A stretch of DNA of 64,000 bases, from positions 8,812,001-8,876,000 of the forward strand of contig NC_091671.1 in the NCBI RefSeq assembly GCF_042453785.1. Reading direction: 5' to 3'. Under the pieces are notes generated by a model. It saw only the letters and a program-made list of their open reading frames with translations, was not told the DNA's origin and did not search any database. Made by a program: the position numbers and the translations under genes. The stretch comes from Malus domestica. Its lineage: Eukaryota > Streptophyta > Magnoliopsida > Rosales > Rosaceae. Shown here in pieces: positions 1-11,314 of the stretch (within the stretch, counting starts at the first letter, position 1; every line of letters begins with the position of its first letter).

Positions 1-932
1 CAACTTAAATCAAAATACTTAACAGCATAGCGATACAATTATACAAAACTTATACATTGATACTTTTATATCAAAAGACTTGAACAGATAAAAATGTCTC
101 CAACAATCCACACAAGAAGCCAAAAATTAACCAGTAAAGACTCGAACATGTATATATAACTAACTGAGCATGTAGTGCAAAATTAGCAATGCAAGAATGA
201 AATTACTTTAGTCTAAAGAAGGCTTTTCAATTGCACTGTACAAATGAATAGTATTTGAACCCGAATTTCACTTTATTTACGAAGCTGCCATTAATTATCT
301 CTGCCGCTGATCTTCATGCCGCGTGTTGATTATCGTGGAAAGGCAGGGGTGCGATGGTCATTTTAGTCTGTAGGGTTTCGAACGGGTTGGGTCGGTTAGA
401 GACTTTCATTACCTTTCTTTCTGATGAGCTGCAGTGGGACTCGGTGAGACCAAGCAGTCGCGAGAGAGAGAGAGCGAGCGAGCAGAGAGAGAAGATAGAC
501 AGGGAGGGAGAGAGATAGGGATTTGGTGAGAGGAAAGCATGCGGCTTGCAGGCAGACAGAGCCACATGAGGTGTACGATTCGAGGGAGAGGGAGAGGGAG
601 AGGGAGAGGGAGAGGGAGACAGCGCGAAAGTGAGAGTGAGAGAGGGAGGAGTAAGGATCGGCGAGACCACAGAACCACCAACCCCTCCATTTTCCGGCAA
701 AACATCACCACAGAACCACCACCACTCACTCCGTTCTGCTCAGGACACACATGCGAAGGCCTTTCACTGTGCAGTGGCTCCTGCCACTGTTTATCGGCTT
801 CTGTTACGAGACTCACTGCTCCCGACCTCGGTAAACCACCCCTACACTCCTCCTTTTTGTTTTCAATTTGGGACTTTGCGTCCAATCATCATCACCCTCT
901 CTGTCTCTCTCTAAACAATTTCCAATTGGTTT
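1..932. other. Window start: no gene recognised, purine-rich promoter or leader-like DNA
   Basis: I see no recognisable coding sequence here. The stretch around 460-620 is GA-rich and contains a GGGAGA microsatellite, and 650-900 is C-rich and pyrimidine-rich, as plant 5' untranslated regions often are. Open frames on both strands come from the low-complexity sequence (runs of RGRGRG or SPSPSP) and have no domain. It could be the promoter and leader of a gene whose body was displaced by the element starting at 933, but the sequence does not show which gene. Confidence 0.4.
583..619. repeat. GGGAGA hexanucleotide microsatellite
   Basis: About six near-perfect copies of GGGAGA run from 583 to 619, preceded by a shorter GA tract at about 463-480. 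It is a simple-sequence repeat and likely length-polymorphic. Confidence 0.9.
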
Positions 933-1825
933 GGGAAATTTGGAAAAATAACCAAAATTTGGTTCTTGTATAGAATTATAACCACCCTTTTAAATTGTTG
1001 ATAATTATAACCAAAAGTTGAATGAATTTATGAATATACCCTTAATTACTAAAATCCTTGCATCCCCAAATTCCATCTGTGTTTCTCTTCCCAGCATACT
1101 TGCCACACATTTCATGTACTATTTGATCAATATTAAACACTAATGCATGAATACCTTTCCTTATCTTTTCCTCCCCTGGGTCTTGCGTCCTCCAATACAA
1201 CTTGCTTAAACCATGCCCTTTGTATTCTTCAATTCGTAAAAAAAAAAATTGCCAGATTCATACCTTTAACATTCTTGGTCCTAACAAATTAATTAACCCG
1301 CAATTTATACAATTAAATAAAATCAGAACAATAAACCCGTTTATTTTTTTTCTTAGAAAAGCACCAAATAAGCTTTAGATGTAATCAGATTTGTTTTGAA
1401 AAAGAAAAAAAAACATCAAAAACAAAATAAGAGAGACATTCGAGAAACCCAGCATAGAAGGTCGGTTCCAAAGAGGGGTGTTTGAGAGTAATGTACTCTG
1501 ATGTTCCACTGCTACCCAAGAAACCTAACAACAAATTTAAGATCAATACAAAAACCAACAATTGTTTGTTTGATGTAGTAATCACTTGGTTCAATTGCCT
1601 TTGAGTATAGAGAAGTGTGGTGGTAGTGTTTCAACAATTGGAATAGAGATGAAGAGTTAAAAAAACAAACACTAGAGCTCCAGAGGCAGGAGAAGAAGAG
1701 AGAGTTTTGACATACGGGTAATTAAGTCTTTTTAACTTCAATTTTGGCTAGTTTTATAAGATTCACAAAAGATAGGCTATATTTCATTAGATGGTTCTCA
1801 AAATGGTTATATTTCCAAATTTCCC
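933..1825. mobile_element. Non-autonomous MULE-type inverted-repeat element, 893 bp
   Basis: The element begins GGGAAATTTGG at 933 and ends with the reverse complement CCAAATTTCCC at 1825. The terminal similarity continues inward with changes for about 25 bp (GGAAAAATAACC against GGAAATATAACC). It is flanked by a perfect 9-bp direct repeat, AATTGGTTT, at 924-932 and 1826-1834. A 9-bp duplication with imperfect inverted ends is the signature of Mutator-like elements. The interior is AT-rich and I see no transposase or captured gene in it. It separates the purine-rich region on the left from leader-like sequence (about 1840-1953) on the right. Confidence 0.85.
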
Positions 1826-1834
1826 AATTGGTTT

Positions 1835-2546
1835 TTAGAGAGAGAAGGTGGCAGCAGCAGCAGTGGGAAAGAAGAAGGTCTTTTCCTGCCTCTGTGATTG
1901 TCTCTGCCCTTCGAATCTCTAGGGTTTGGCTTTGGCTCCGTTAGCTGTTGAGGTAATTATTAATCCATACTTCGATTGTAATTTTTTTTTCCGTATTCAG
2001 TAAGTTTGATCAAATGGGTTTCTTTGGACCTGCATAAGTTGTGTATATATTGCTTCAATCATTTATTGGGTTCCTTTTGTATTATTGAGTCTTGGGTTTT
2101 GCTTGAAATTGTATAAATTTTGACCAAATTGCATAAATTATTGAGCTTTTGTTTGGTATTTTTATGGCTACTGTGCTAATTATTTCATACCCAAAAAGGA
2201 GCAAATAATTAAATGTTCTAATCACTAATTCCCCACTCTGAGGACTTGAGACCTTGGACTGATATGCATTTATGAGATTTATTATTTATTTTTGTATAGA
2301 ATATTTAAAGGTGTTAAACTTTTAGTGTAATTATAAAGTATGGGTCTTTGATTCCATATAAATTGCTGTTTATATTTGTGAATTCAAGAGGGGAGCATTT
2401 ACATGTGGAGGCAACAAGGAGGGGTGGCTTTGAGAAGGTTGAGCTATCTATTTTATCTGTAGTTCTTCATTTCACTAAATTAAATATGAATTATTAATTT
2501 TTCAATTTTTAAAATGAAAGATAAAAGGAAATCATATGTACTTAAT

Positions 2547-2550
<4 letters not shown>
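1835..2550 (+). other. Possible untranslated leader exon and intron start
   Basis: The sequence at about 1840-1953 contains GCAGCAGCAGCAG, a CT-rich part and AGGGTTTGG, which resembles a plant 5' untranslated exon. It ends in GTTGAG followed by a plausible GTAATT donor near 1954. After that the sequence is AT-rich and intron-like. No protein is encoded that I recognise. It may be the leader of the CDPK gene whose exon lies at 2786, but this is inference from order only. Confidence 0.3.

Positions 2551-2595
<45 letters not shown>
2551..2595. repeat. TG dinucleotide microsatellite
   Basis: An uninterrupted run of about 22 TG units. It creates an artificial open frame of Cys-Val repeats that should not be taken for a gene. 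Confidence 0.97.
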
Positions 2596-2600
<5 letters not shown>

Positions 2601-2785
2601 GTTGCAGAGAAGAAATGGAGGGAAGTGGGAGGTGTTTTCATGTTCTCCCCAACACAACAAGTGCTTCATTTGTGCTGAGGAAACACTACTCAACCCTTCT
2701 CTGCCATTACGAGCAGGTTCCTTCTCTCTCTCTGTATTTCTTTGGTGCTTACGTACATTAGTTCTAATGAATGTCTTTTCATTAG

Positions 2786-2910
2786 GCTGATGCTGGTGGC
2801 AACGAAACCATAGACTATGATGAGTTCATCGCAGCAACAATGCACTTGAACTGGATGGATAGAGAACATCTCTACACTACCTTCTAACACTTCGATAAAG
2901 ACAACAGCGG
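2786..2910 (+). pseudogene. Calcium-dependent protein kinase (CDPK) EF-hand exon, broken
   Basis: Translation gives an EF-hand segment: [20 protein letters not shown], then a second helix ending HFDKDNSG. This is the junction of two EF-hands in the calmodulin-like domain of plant CDPKs, which bind calcium to release kinase autoinhibition. The piece is bounded by an AG acceptor at 2784-2785 and a GT donor at 2911-2912, at the positions where CDPK genes have introns. Two lesions are visible: an in-frame TAA where the family has a glutamine before HFDKD, and Gly in place of a loop Asp (DAGGNE rather than DxDGNG). I find no kinase domain or other CDPK exon nearby, so this is an isolated exon, probably captured by the Helitron whose 3' end lies at 10014. 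Confidence 0.85.
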
Positions 2911-3737
2911 GTATGCAGAGATCATGATAGATATGTGCTTTTTTATTTTATTTTATTTATTTTTTATCTTTTACATAATGCTCTTAAATTCCAAGTACAT
3001 AACACGCAATTTTGGTTGCTCCTGTGCTGTTCTTTTCACTGTGGCTCTGCTTCAGGTATATAGGTTGGGGTTCTCCTTTTTTCCCCTTATTTTTTTTTCA
3101 CATTTTCTGTTCTTGGATGAACCTTTTTATTAAATTTGGTTTTTCTGTTTGTCGTCAACTGGCAGTGAAACCCCATTACTGTAACTGGATAGAATAATTT
3201 AAAACCCATAGTGGGTTAGAGCATCGCCGCACACCAAGCAAAGATGTCTCGATATGATTCGTTAGTTAGTTTTGATCACAAAATTTCGATTTCTTTGCTT
3301 TGTTTGGAAATTTGTGCGTTTATCTTTGGTCAACTGTAGGGGACAATGTGAAAATTGATGTTTTGAGACTTACCTTTTGATCAAGGCTTTGGTATGTCCT
3401 GAACTTCGATACATTGTTTCCCCATGCTTTCCGTTTCAGATAGTGTGATTTTAAAATTTTTTAACATGTGAGATTAACCTTTGTTGCCTCTTGCTTCGTA
3501 TGTTCATTCGCGGTGCTATAATCTGCCTTCCCCCTCCCTTTCATTTGTGAAATGTTTGAATGTAGTCATCTTTTAATTAGCTTTAATTTCGTTTGATTAG
3601 ATTAGATTTAGACTATGTCTATGCTTTGAAGCCCTGACATTTCCAGGCTGTGATTTGGTTTAAGCTTTTCTGCTTGGCTTTGCTTCTGTGCATAAAGAAA
3701 TTTAAGTGTTTTTCTCAATTTGTTTTGTTCTGTGCAT

Positions 3738-5673
3738 TTCAATTTAATTGTTTTTTTTCAATTTTTTTTTGTAATTTGTTTTTCTCAATTTCGATTATTT
3801 GAACACCTAAATTATGTTTTGTTTTGTATCATGTAAATTCAAAGAATGGCCCTTTCTCCAGCCAATCATTTGAACCTAAATGATTAAAAACAGTTCACAT
3901 TTGCTTCCATTTCTAGGTTGTCATTTGGTTTAAGGTTTTCTAATTTGCTTTGCTTTTGTGCATTTCAATTTCAGTGTTTTTGTCAATTTGCATTTTTATT
4001 TGCATATTCCATCAAAGATACATATTTTTTTGCCAGCCAAAAATATAAAATGTCAATTTATTGGAGGTGCTTTTCATTTTGTGATTTAGTTTAATTCCAA
4101 GATTTGTTAACCCAATTGCCATTTTACTTCATTTATGCTTTTGTTACTTTAAAGCTTCATGTTTCTTTAAACTTCATGTTATACAAGAATCTGGGGCACA
4201 GATGAAACCATGGCAAACTAGCCATTTGGTCATTGAAACAATTGAATGAAAGAAGAAAATTATGGCAAAAGTGGTTGTTTGGGAATGATTGGACTTAATT
4301 TTGTTCTTTCATTTAATTGTTTGAATTACCAAATGCCAAATTTAGCAAGGTTTCATCTGTGCCCTGGATTCTTATCAGCCAATCATCCTTCTTAATGAAT
4401 CTGGAATCTGGATTCATATGGCTGTTGATTTGAAATTGCTTTTCACTGTGAGCAGGGTGCAAGTGGTTAATTAGTTAATTGTTTTCACTCAACTTTTCAT
4501 GATTGTTCAAATGAGTTTTAATCACCTAAATCATGTTGTGTTTTTAAATAGGGAAGTTAGTGGGATCTATTTTGATAAGTCCCTTTATCCCTCAATGTGA
4601 AGCCCACAAACCAATTTGTCTCTATGTGACTGATGAATGAAATCATTAGTTTTATGGTCGTTACTCTTTTTTACACCTTCTCAATGCACTTATGTTTTTA
4701 ATAATGGATATTTTTTGTTGGCAATGATCTGATTGTGTTAGGATATATTTGTGAGCTTATATTTTAGTCTTTTCAATCATTTGATTACATAGGATGTTGG
4801 TGTTGACCATTCTCTTAGTCTGGTCTTTAGAAAAAACAAAAACCACAACAAGCCTATGCATTTCTGAAGTTTAGAAGGCGGGTATTTTTTCTTTGGCATG
4901 CCATTGTCTTTATTTAATCATTCTTCACTTAAGCTCTGATGGACAATTGAAATAAAATGAACACAAATTTGGACAAGAAGTTCTGATCCTTCTCCAAACT
5001 GTTAGTATAGGGATGGTTAGATTAGGAATTTTTATTAGCTTTTAGTGATTGGCATCTAAATAAAGGTTTTGTGTGGCATGTCTTGCTCTTTAGCTATAAA
5101 TTACTTGGTTAACACATGGTGTTGGGTGATTTAACAATGCACACACTTATAAATCCCTTTTAATACCATGTTAGGAAGCCAACATCCAACTCAAAAACAG
5201 TAACAATGCTAAGTTGAGAGTTGATCGTTTAAACTTATTTGCAAGCCTTTTTTCTTTACATATTTGTAGTTCATGCTTTTAACAGTTATCAATGTATTTA
5301 GGAGTTTTTTTAAAATGAAGTAAATCTCCATGTTTGAAATCTCACACTGGCCCTTTGACTTTTGAGGTATATTAATTAACACTGGTTTCATGGCTGTTCT
5401 TACATGTTTTTTTGCACATTGGGATTAAATCTAGTTATCTAATTATAACGTCCTTTTAATATATACGACCATAATAACACTAGAATGTGTGATTGTTACG
5501 TCTTAAGTTGGTGTGCTTGAAAAAATCTTCATACCATCAAAACTACACTAAAACATAATTCTAAATAAAAGGAAGTTAAACAAGAATAGCGTAGATTAAC
5601 ATGCTGTGAGAGGACCGATTCCAAAACACGTTTTAACAGCTTTATCCAGCTAATAATTCAGAACATTATCAAG
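3738..5673. repeat. Large direct repeat, copy 1 (about 1.94 kb)
   Basis: This segment recurs almost unchanged at 6281-8228, in the same orientation about 2.55 kb away. Matching landmarks include AAACAGTTCCATTTCTAGG-like sequence, CTGGATTCTTATCAGCCAAT and GAGAGGACCGATTCC. Differences are scattered substitutions and small indels, so the copies are old enough to have drifted but are aligned end to end. Neither copy encodes a recognisable protein. The AT-rich content looks like intron DNA. Confidence 0.9.
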
Positions 5674-6280
5674 CACTTAAGCTAAATGTAACTATTAACG
5701 ATTTTTTGTTTTTTTTTTTGTTTTACCTGGATTCCCATTCTGTGAAAGGCATGTGTGTCTCTGTGTGTGTGCGCAGTTGTCTAACTAATGATTTTGGTTT
5801 GCCTTCTCTGATCAGAGCTCTTAACCTTCTCAGTGGTTTCGCTACCAGAGGTTACACAGCTATGCAGAGGGTTACATAGTGGAACTTGGATGTTATAGCT
5901 CACAGCAAGCAGGGTGTTAGGTATATTTCATCGCTTTTACCATTTTATAACTTAGCTTACCAATGGGTTATTTCGAATCATGTGGTTTCTTTTCTCATGT
6001 CAAATTACCGTAATTTTTTTTCTCGCATTGTATCTAGAAGTTATTTCAATTGCAGTGGCACCCTTAAAAATTGTGCTCTACAGTTGTGTAACTGGTTTTA
6101 GTGTGTTTTTTTTTTTTTTCAGTTGGAAAATTTTAGATGGCAACAGCCAAATGCATCTAGACGTTTGATCTGCCTATTCTAAAATTTTGAACTCCTTCTT
6201 TAATTGGTCTTTGTTATTTTTGTTTTTTGGGGTATCTAATACGCTAAGGTTGCCAATTTTTTTGGGAGTATCATTGTTAT
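5674..6280. other. Spacer between the two direct-repeat copies
   Basis: About 600 bp separates the repeat copies. It holds one exon-like stretch (about 5815-5885) with an upstream AG and a downstream GT, encoding ALNLLSGFATRGYTAMQRVT before a stop. I cannot assign it to a family. The rest is T-rich, intron-like DNA. Confidence 0.35.
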
Positions 6281-8228
6281 TTCAATTTAATTGTTTTTCT
6301 CAATTTTTTTTTCTCAGTTTCAGTTTTTGGACCCCTAAATTATGTTCTGTTTTTTATCATGTAAATTCAAAGAATGCCCCTTTCTCCAGCCAATCATTTG
6401 AACCTAAATGATTAAAAACAGTTCCATTTCTAGGCTGTCATTTGGTTTAAGGTTTTCTAATTTGCTTTGCTTTTGTGCATTTCAATTTCAATGTTTTTGT
6501 CAATTTGCATTTTTATTTACATGTTCCAGCAAAGATACATATTTTTTTGCCAGCCAAAAATATAAAATGTCAATTTATTGGAGGTCCTTTTCATTTTGTG
6601 ATTTAGTTTAATTCCAAGATTTGTTAACCCAATTGCCATTTTACGTTTAAGTTCAGTTTATTCCAAGGTTTTTCATTTATGCTTCTGTTACTTTAAAGCT
6701 TCATGTTTCTTTAAACTTCATGTTTTACAAGAATCTAGGGAACAGATGAAACTGTGGCAAACTAGCCATTTGGTCATTCAACCAATTGAATGAAAGAAGA
6801 AAATTATGGCAAAAGTGGTTGTTTGGGAATGATTGGACATAATTTTGTTCTTTCATTTAATTGTTTGAATTACCAAATGCCAAGTTTAGCAAGGTTTCAT
6901 CTGTGCCCTGGATTCTTATCAGCCAATCATCCATCTTAATAAATCTGGATTCTGGATTCTGGATTCATATGGCTATTAATTTGAAATTACTTTTCACTGT
7001 GAGCAGGGTGCAAGTGGTTAATTAGTTAATTGTTTTCACTCAAGTTTTGCTGATTGTTCAAATGAGTTTTAATCACCTAAATCATGTTATGTTTTTAAAT
7101 AGGGAGGTTAGTTGGATCTATTTTGATAAGTCCCTTTATCCCTCAATGTGAAGCCCACAAACCAATTTGTCTCTATGTGACTGATGAATGACATCATTAG
7201 TTTTATGGTCATTACTCTTTTTTACACCTTCTCAATGGACTTAAATTTTTTAATAATCGATATTTTTTGTTGGCAATGATCTGATTGTGTTAGGATTATA
7301 TTTGTGAGCTTATATTTTAGTCTTCGCGATTATCTGAACACATAGGATGTTGGTGTTGACCATTATCTTAGTCTAGTCTTTAGAAAAAACAAAAACCACA
7401 ACAAGAATATGGATTACTGAAGTTTAAAAGGCGGCTATTTTTTCTTTGGCATGCCATTGTCTTTATTTAATCATTCTTCTTAAGCTCTGATGGACAATTA
7501 AAATAAAATGAACACAACTTTGGACAAGAAGTTCTGATCCTTCTCCAAACTGTTAGTATAGGGATGGTTAGATTAGGAATTTTTATTAGCTTTTAGTGAT
7601 TGGCATCTAAATACAGGTTTTGTGTGGCATATCTTGCTCTTTAGCTATAAATTACTTGGTTAACACATGGTGTTGGGTAATTTAACAATGCACACACTTA
7701 TAAATCCCTTTTAATACCATGTTAGGAAGCCAACATCCAACTCAAAAACAGTAACAATGCTAACTTGAGAGTTGATAGTTTAAACTTATGTGGAAGCCTC
7801 TTTTTTTTACAGATTTGTAGTTCATGCTTTTAACAGTTCCCAATGTATTTAGGAGCTTTTTAAAATGAAGTAAATCTCCATGTTTGAAATCTCACACTGG
7901 CCCTTTGACTTTTGAGGTATATTAATTAACACTGGTTTCATGGCTGTTCTTACATGTTTTTTTTTTTGCACATTGGGATTAAATCTAGCTATCTAATTAT
8001 AACGTCCCTTTAATATATACGACCACAATAACACTAGAATCTGTGATTGTTACGTCTTAAGTTGGTGTGCTGGCAGAAATCTTCATGCCATCAAAAGTAC
8101 ACTGAAACATAATTCTGAGTAAAAGGAAGTTAAAAAAATAATAGCGTAGATAAACATGCTGTGAGAGGACCGATTCCAAAACACATTTTAACAGCTTTAT
8201 CCAGCTGACAATTCAGAACATTATCAAG
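6281..8228. repeat. Large direct repeat, copy 2 (about 1.95 kb)
   Basis: Second copy of the segment at 3738-5673, ending in the same GAACATTATCAAG. It carries small indels relative to copy 1, for example a repeated TCTGGATTC near 6945-6963 and a longer T run near 7960. No gene is visible inside. Confidence 0.9.
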
Positions 8229-8586
8229 TATAAATGACTGGTCATCAGTTAAACCCTTTTGTTGCACTTTCACATATTTACTCCATTCCACCATCACAGT
8301 TTTTGTTACATTTACAGTTTCCCCATGCATTCTGGAATACGTTTTCCATTTTAATAATATCTTCTATTTGATATCTTTTAAATCTCAGAGTGTGTTTGAA
8401 ATTAAAAGTAAGTAGGTTTGTTGCACGTTCTTTGTCTAAAGATTTTCTAAAGAGGCAGATTTCTATTTTCCAGTCAAATTCTGCTTTTGTTCCGACTATT
8501 TTCCATACCATATGCTGATTTTATTTTTAAAATTTTTGTTTTTCTTTGATTAGCTGGGGAATTACAATCAAATGATGAATCTTCAG

Positions 8587-8993
8587 TTTACTTGGGTAAG
8601 CATTTTTTCACATATAATTTGGCTGACAATTTTAACTGTCAATCCATGTTGTTTTAGTTCATGCAACTAATCATGCATTCGATAGATTTATATATACAAC
8701 AGCGTTTAAATGCTAATCTATTACTAACATAATGTGGTCTTTACAGGAAAAGCAGTGGATTCTCAAGAGGGGCTTCAATTGACAGAAGAATTACAAGGTC
8801 TTATTAGCTATTCATAATTTTATATAATAATTTAAATAAAATATCGATGAGAAATAATATATATACCAAATAAAAATCTCTAAAATCTCTTTGTTTTGTT
8901 TCTTCTCTGTGTAGCAGATGTCATCAACATGGAAGATGGCTAGCCAGGATTGGAAAGGTTGCTGGAAATAAAGATCTCTATCTTGGGCATTCA
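8587..8993 (+). pseudogene. AP2/AINTEGUMENTA-like transcription factor fragments with 9-nt microexon
   Basis: Three exon-sized pieces match a two-AP2-domain factor of the ANT/PLT/BBM type, which are nuclear DNA-binding regulators of meristem growth. The first is TTTACTTGG at 8587-8595, flanked by AG and GT: it has the size, sequence (Val-Tyr-Leu) and splice sites of the 9-nt microexon known in AP2-family genes. The second (8747-8797) reads KSSGFSRGASIDRRIT, where the family has GASIYRGVTR. The third (8918-8993) reads [20 protein letters not shown], where the family has [20 protein letters not shown], followed by YLG. The exons that should lie between microexon and second piece (first AP2 domain end and linker) are absent from the 150 bp available. 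So is everything after YLG. Substitutions at conserved DNA-contacting positions (YRGV to DRRI) also argue that it is dead. Confidence 0.88.
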
Positions 8994-8999
8994 GTAAGT

Positions 9000-9980
9000 G
9001 ATTTTTCGAACTTTATTTGTGTTTTTTCGTATCTAAAAAGTTTCTTAATATTTTTAATATAATCAGTGAAACCACGATTTCATGTACTAGCTAGCTACTA
9101 GGATGCTTGGTTTTTGTATGATTTCAATTATTTGAGGTATATGGGTAAAGTTTTGTTCAAAGTAGGAAAATGAATTTAAACTCAAGCTTCTTTACAAGCT
9201 TGAGGAGAGATTTTAGTCATATAATGATTAATAATTAAGATACAATTAGGGTAATACATGTACTACACATATTGCTAACTATGCTAGACCAAAATTATCA
9301 TCATCACTGCTTAAACATACCAATCAGTTTACATTCTGTGAACGTAGATGACGATTGAAGGGTTTAACCTTCAATTGCAATCTCATTTGTAAAGCTTTTG
9401 CTATCCCAATTGATACACATGTAATTTTGTGTTTACACCATACTAAACAATATTTTTTTATATGTTTGTTGTTGTTGTTTAATCAAACTCTTATCTAATG
9501 TACATTTCACAGAGAAACGTGCAAAAAATTGATGACATCCTATAAAATTGCCAGAAAAAAGGTCATTTCCAACTAATGCAAAACCAGACTTCTTTCCTAG
9601 CAGAAAAACACTAGGTAAACACAATCTATCCTTATTTTGTTCATAATATAATTCTATTGTGATACAATTTTATTTCATGTATGCATGTAATTTATTTTCC
9701 CCATAATTTTCATATAATTTATGAAGAATGTATAGGAACGACAATGATCGAGTGGATTATGCAAGTCTCACCATATAAATTGTAAATTTCACATGATTGT
9801 TCCTTCCCCCCTCTCAAAGCCAAGCTGCTAATTGTGCAATGTTCAGTTGAATTCATGTAAAAGTCAAGCTGCTTATCTTATCGACCTCATTCACTCATGT
9901 GTCCTTCTGTTCATTGATGATTGTGTTGAATTTCTTTAGGTTAAATGTGTCTTATTCATGCAGTTATGCCTGAAATAGTG
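9000..9980. other. AT-rich DNA before the Helitron terminus, no gene seen
   Basis: No exon or element signature is visible between the AP2 fragment and the hairpin at 9984. This would be the 3' interior of the putative Helitron. Confidence 0.4.
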
Positions 9981-9983
9981 GTT

Positions 9984-10014
9984 CCCGCCGCAATGCGCGG
10001 GCTTATTTTCTAGT
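9984..10014 (+). mobile_element. Helitron 3' terminus (hairpin plus CTAGT)
   Basis: A GC-rich hairpin with stem CCCGC (9984-9988) and GCGGG (9997-10001) is followed nine bases later by CTAGT, which ends at 10014. Helitrons end in a short GC-rich hairpin 10-12 nt before CTRRT, and the TTATTTTCTAGT form is common in plants. The element would extend to the left on the plus strand. I could not place its 5' TC end, so its length is unknown. The CDPK exon, the duplicated segment and the AP2 exons all lie on the left and may be its cargo. Confidence 0.8.
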
Positions 10015-10046
10015 AAATACAAAACTAAAATTACAATCATCAAGTT

Positions 10047-10106
10047 TATAGATATTCCTCTCAACCGTTCTACCTCTATAGATATTCCTCTCAACCGTTC
10101 TACCTC
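10047..10106. repeat. 30-bp tandem duplication
   Basis: Two exact copies of a 30-bp unit (TATAGATATTCCTCTCAACC and ten further bases) sit side by side just outside the Helitron end. Confidence 0.95.
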
Positions 10107-11314
10107 TAACACTAGCATTTCATGTACAATTTCTGCCTCTAAACCTTTCTAGTCATGCATTCCTTTGCAATTGAACTCTTGACAAAATTATAATAAGAGG
10201 AGTCCTTTGAGAAAAGATAAACACAAGATTAGATTATGAACCTACTATAAAGCCACTACATATAGTTATGCAAATATATACCATACAAGATTAACCAAAC
10301 CAATACTATAGAACCAAACCAATAATATAGACAAAGATTTTTTATTTTTTATTTTAATTTTTTATAAACCATAAACAATAGTAATCAGATCGACAGTAAA
10401 ATCTAATAAACAATAGCAATTTGAGAAATTGAAATTATAGAAATATACAGAGGACACACCTGAAGAAGTTAAACATAGAACCACAATTTCATCACTAGTG
10501 GAGATTCGCCGCCCAGAATTTAATTGGTATGTACGATTCACTATAGTGAAAAATAGCATACGTATCAAATATACCTCAATTCATTGTTTTTTGAATGAAA
10601 GCTTGATAATTCAAGAGTAACTTGCAAATTGTAATAACCCTAAATTAACAAAAACAATAGACTAGTTAAAAAAAAAAAAAGCATTAAGACCTTTAAACCA
10701 AGCAAAACCCAGCCACTTGCAAAACATCTATATTGGCAACATTAGCCAAATTTCAACCCGTTTTATCTTCTTTTCTACTTCTATTAGTCACTATATAGCA
10801 GTTCGCCTACAAAATGGCCAAAAAATTAGGAAAACAAACAAAAATAGGTTCAAAGATAGCATCATTGAGTCTTCAAGGACATCAAAATTGAAAATGAGAG
10901 CGCGACTACCTGAGGGAGATCTTTCACATATAAATTTGTTAGAAACCAAAACTATAAACACGAAGGACAAACAATTCACTTATCAAAGAAAAACAACATC
11001 CCACGTCATTAATTCAAAGCTAGAATCCCATTATCGTACCCCGGTTAGCACCATTTTCATACTAATCAGAATCCTCAAAGCAAATTCTATACCAATCAGT
11101 GCATACCGACGTCAATTTAAGTTCACAATTCATCAAGAATGCCGTTTTTAATAACTACAGCTACAAATGTAAAGCAACCAGTTCTGAAAAACAAAAGAAA
11201 GTGTGAATGTAAATGTACCTCAGGCAGGTCGAGATGCAAATCGTCTTTTAAATAAAAAGTTAAAAACTGACAGCAAGCCTTGCAAGGCCTACAACACTAT
11301 GAACAAAATACACC
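10107..11314. other. Intergenic AT-rich DNA, no gene supported
   Basis: A 144-codon open frame at 10717-11151 has no recognisable domain and lies in A-rich sequence, so I do not call it. The stretch 10260-10340 has a short near-repeat (GAACCAAACCAATA). The last part may be the lost upstream region of the expansin. Confidence 0.4.

Noticed and set aside
314-973. Several overlapping open frames on both strands near the window start
   Set aside because: All come from GA/CT-rich low-complexity DNA and read as SP or RG repeats.
2552-2761. Open frame starting with a Cys-Val repeat
   Set aside because: Produced by the TG microsatellite; nothing conserved follows.
3244-3262. ATGTCTCGATATGATTCG, which resembles the start of a DEAD-box helicase (MSRYDS)
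   Set aside because: Only six residues match and no further helicase exon follows, so it could be chance.
5815-5885. Exon-like stretch ALNLLSGFATRGYTAMQRVT
   Set aside because: Splice-like borders are present, but I cannot match it to a family, so it is mentioned only as part of the spacer.
10717-11151. 144-codon open frame on the plus strand
   Set aside because: It lies in A-rich sequence, has no domain, repeat or splice context, and the opposite strand is equally open in parts.
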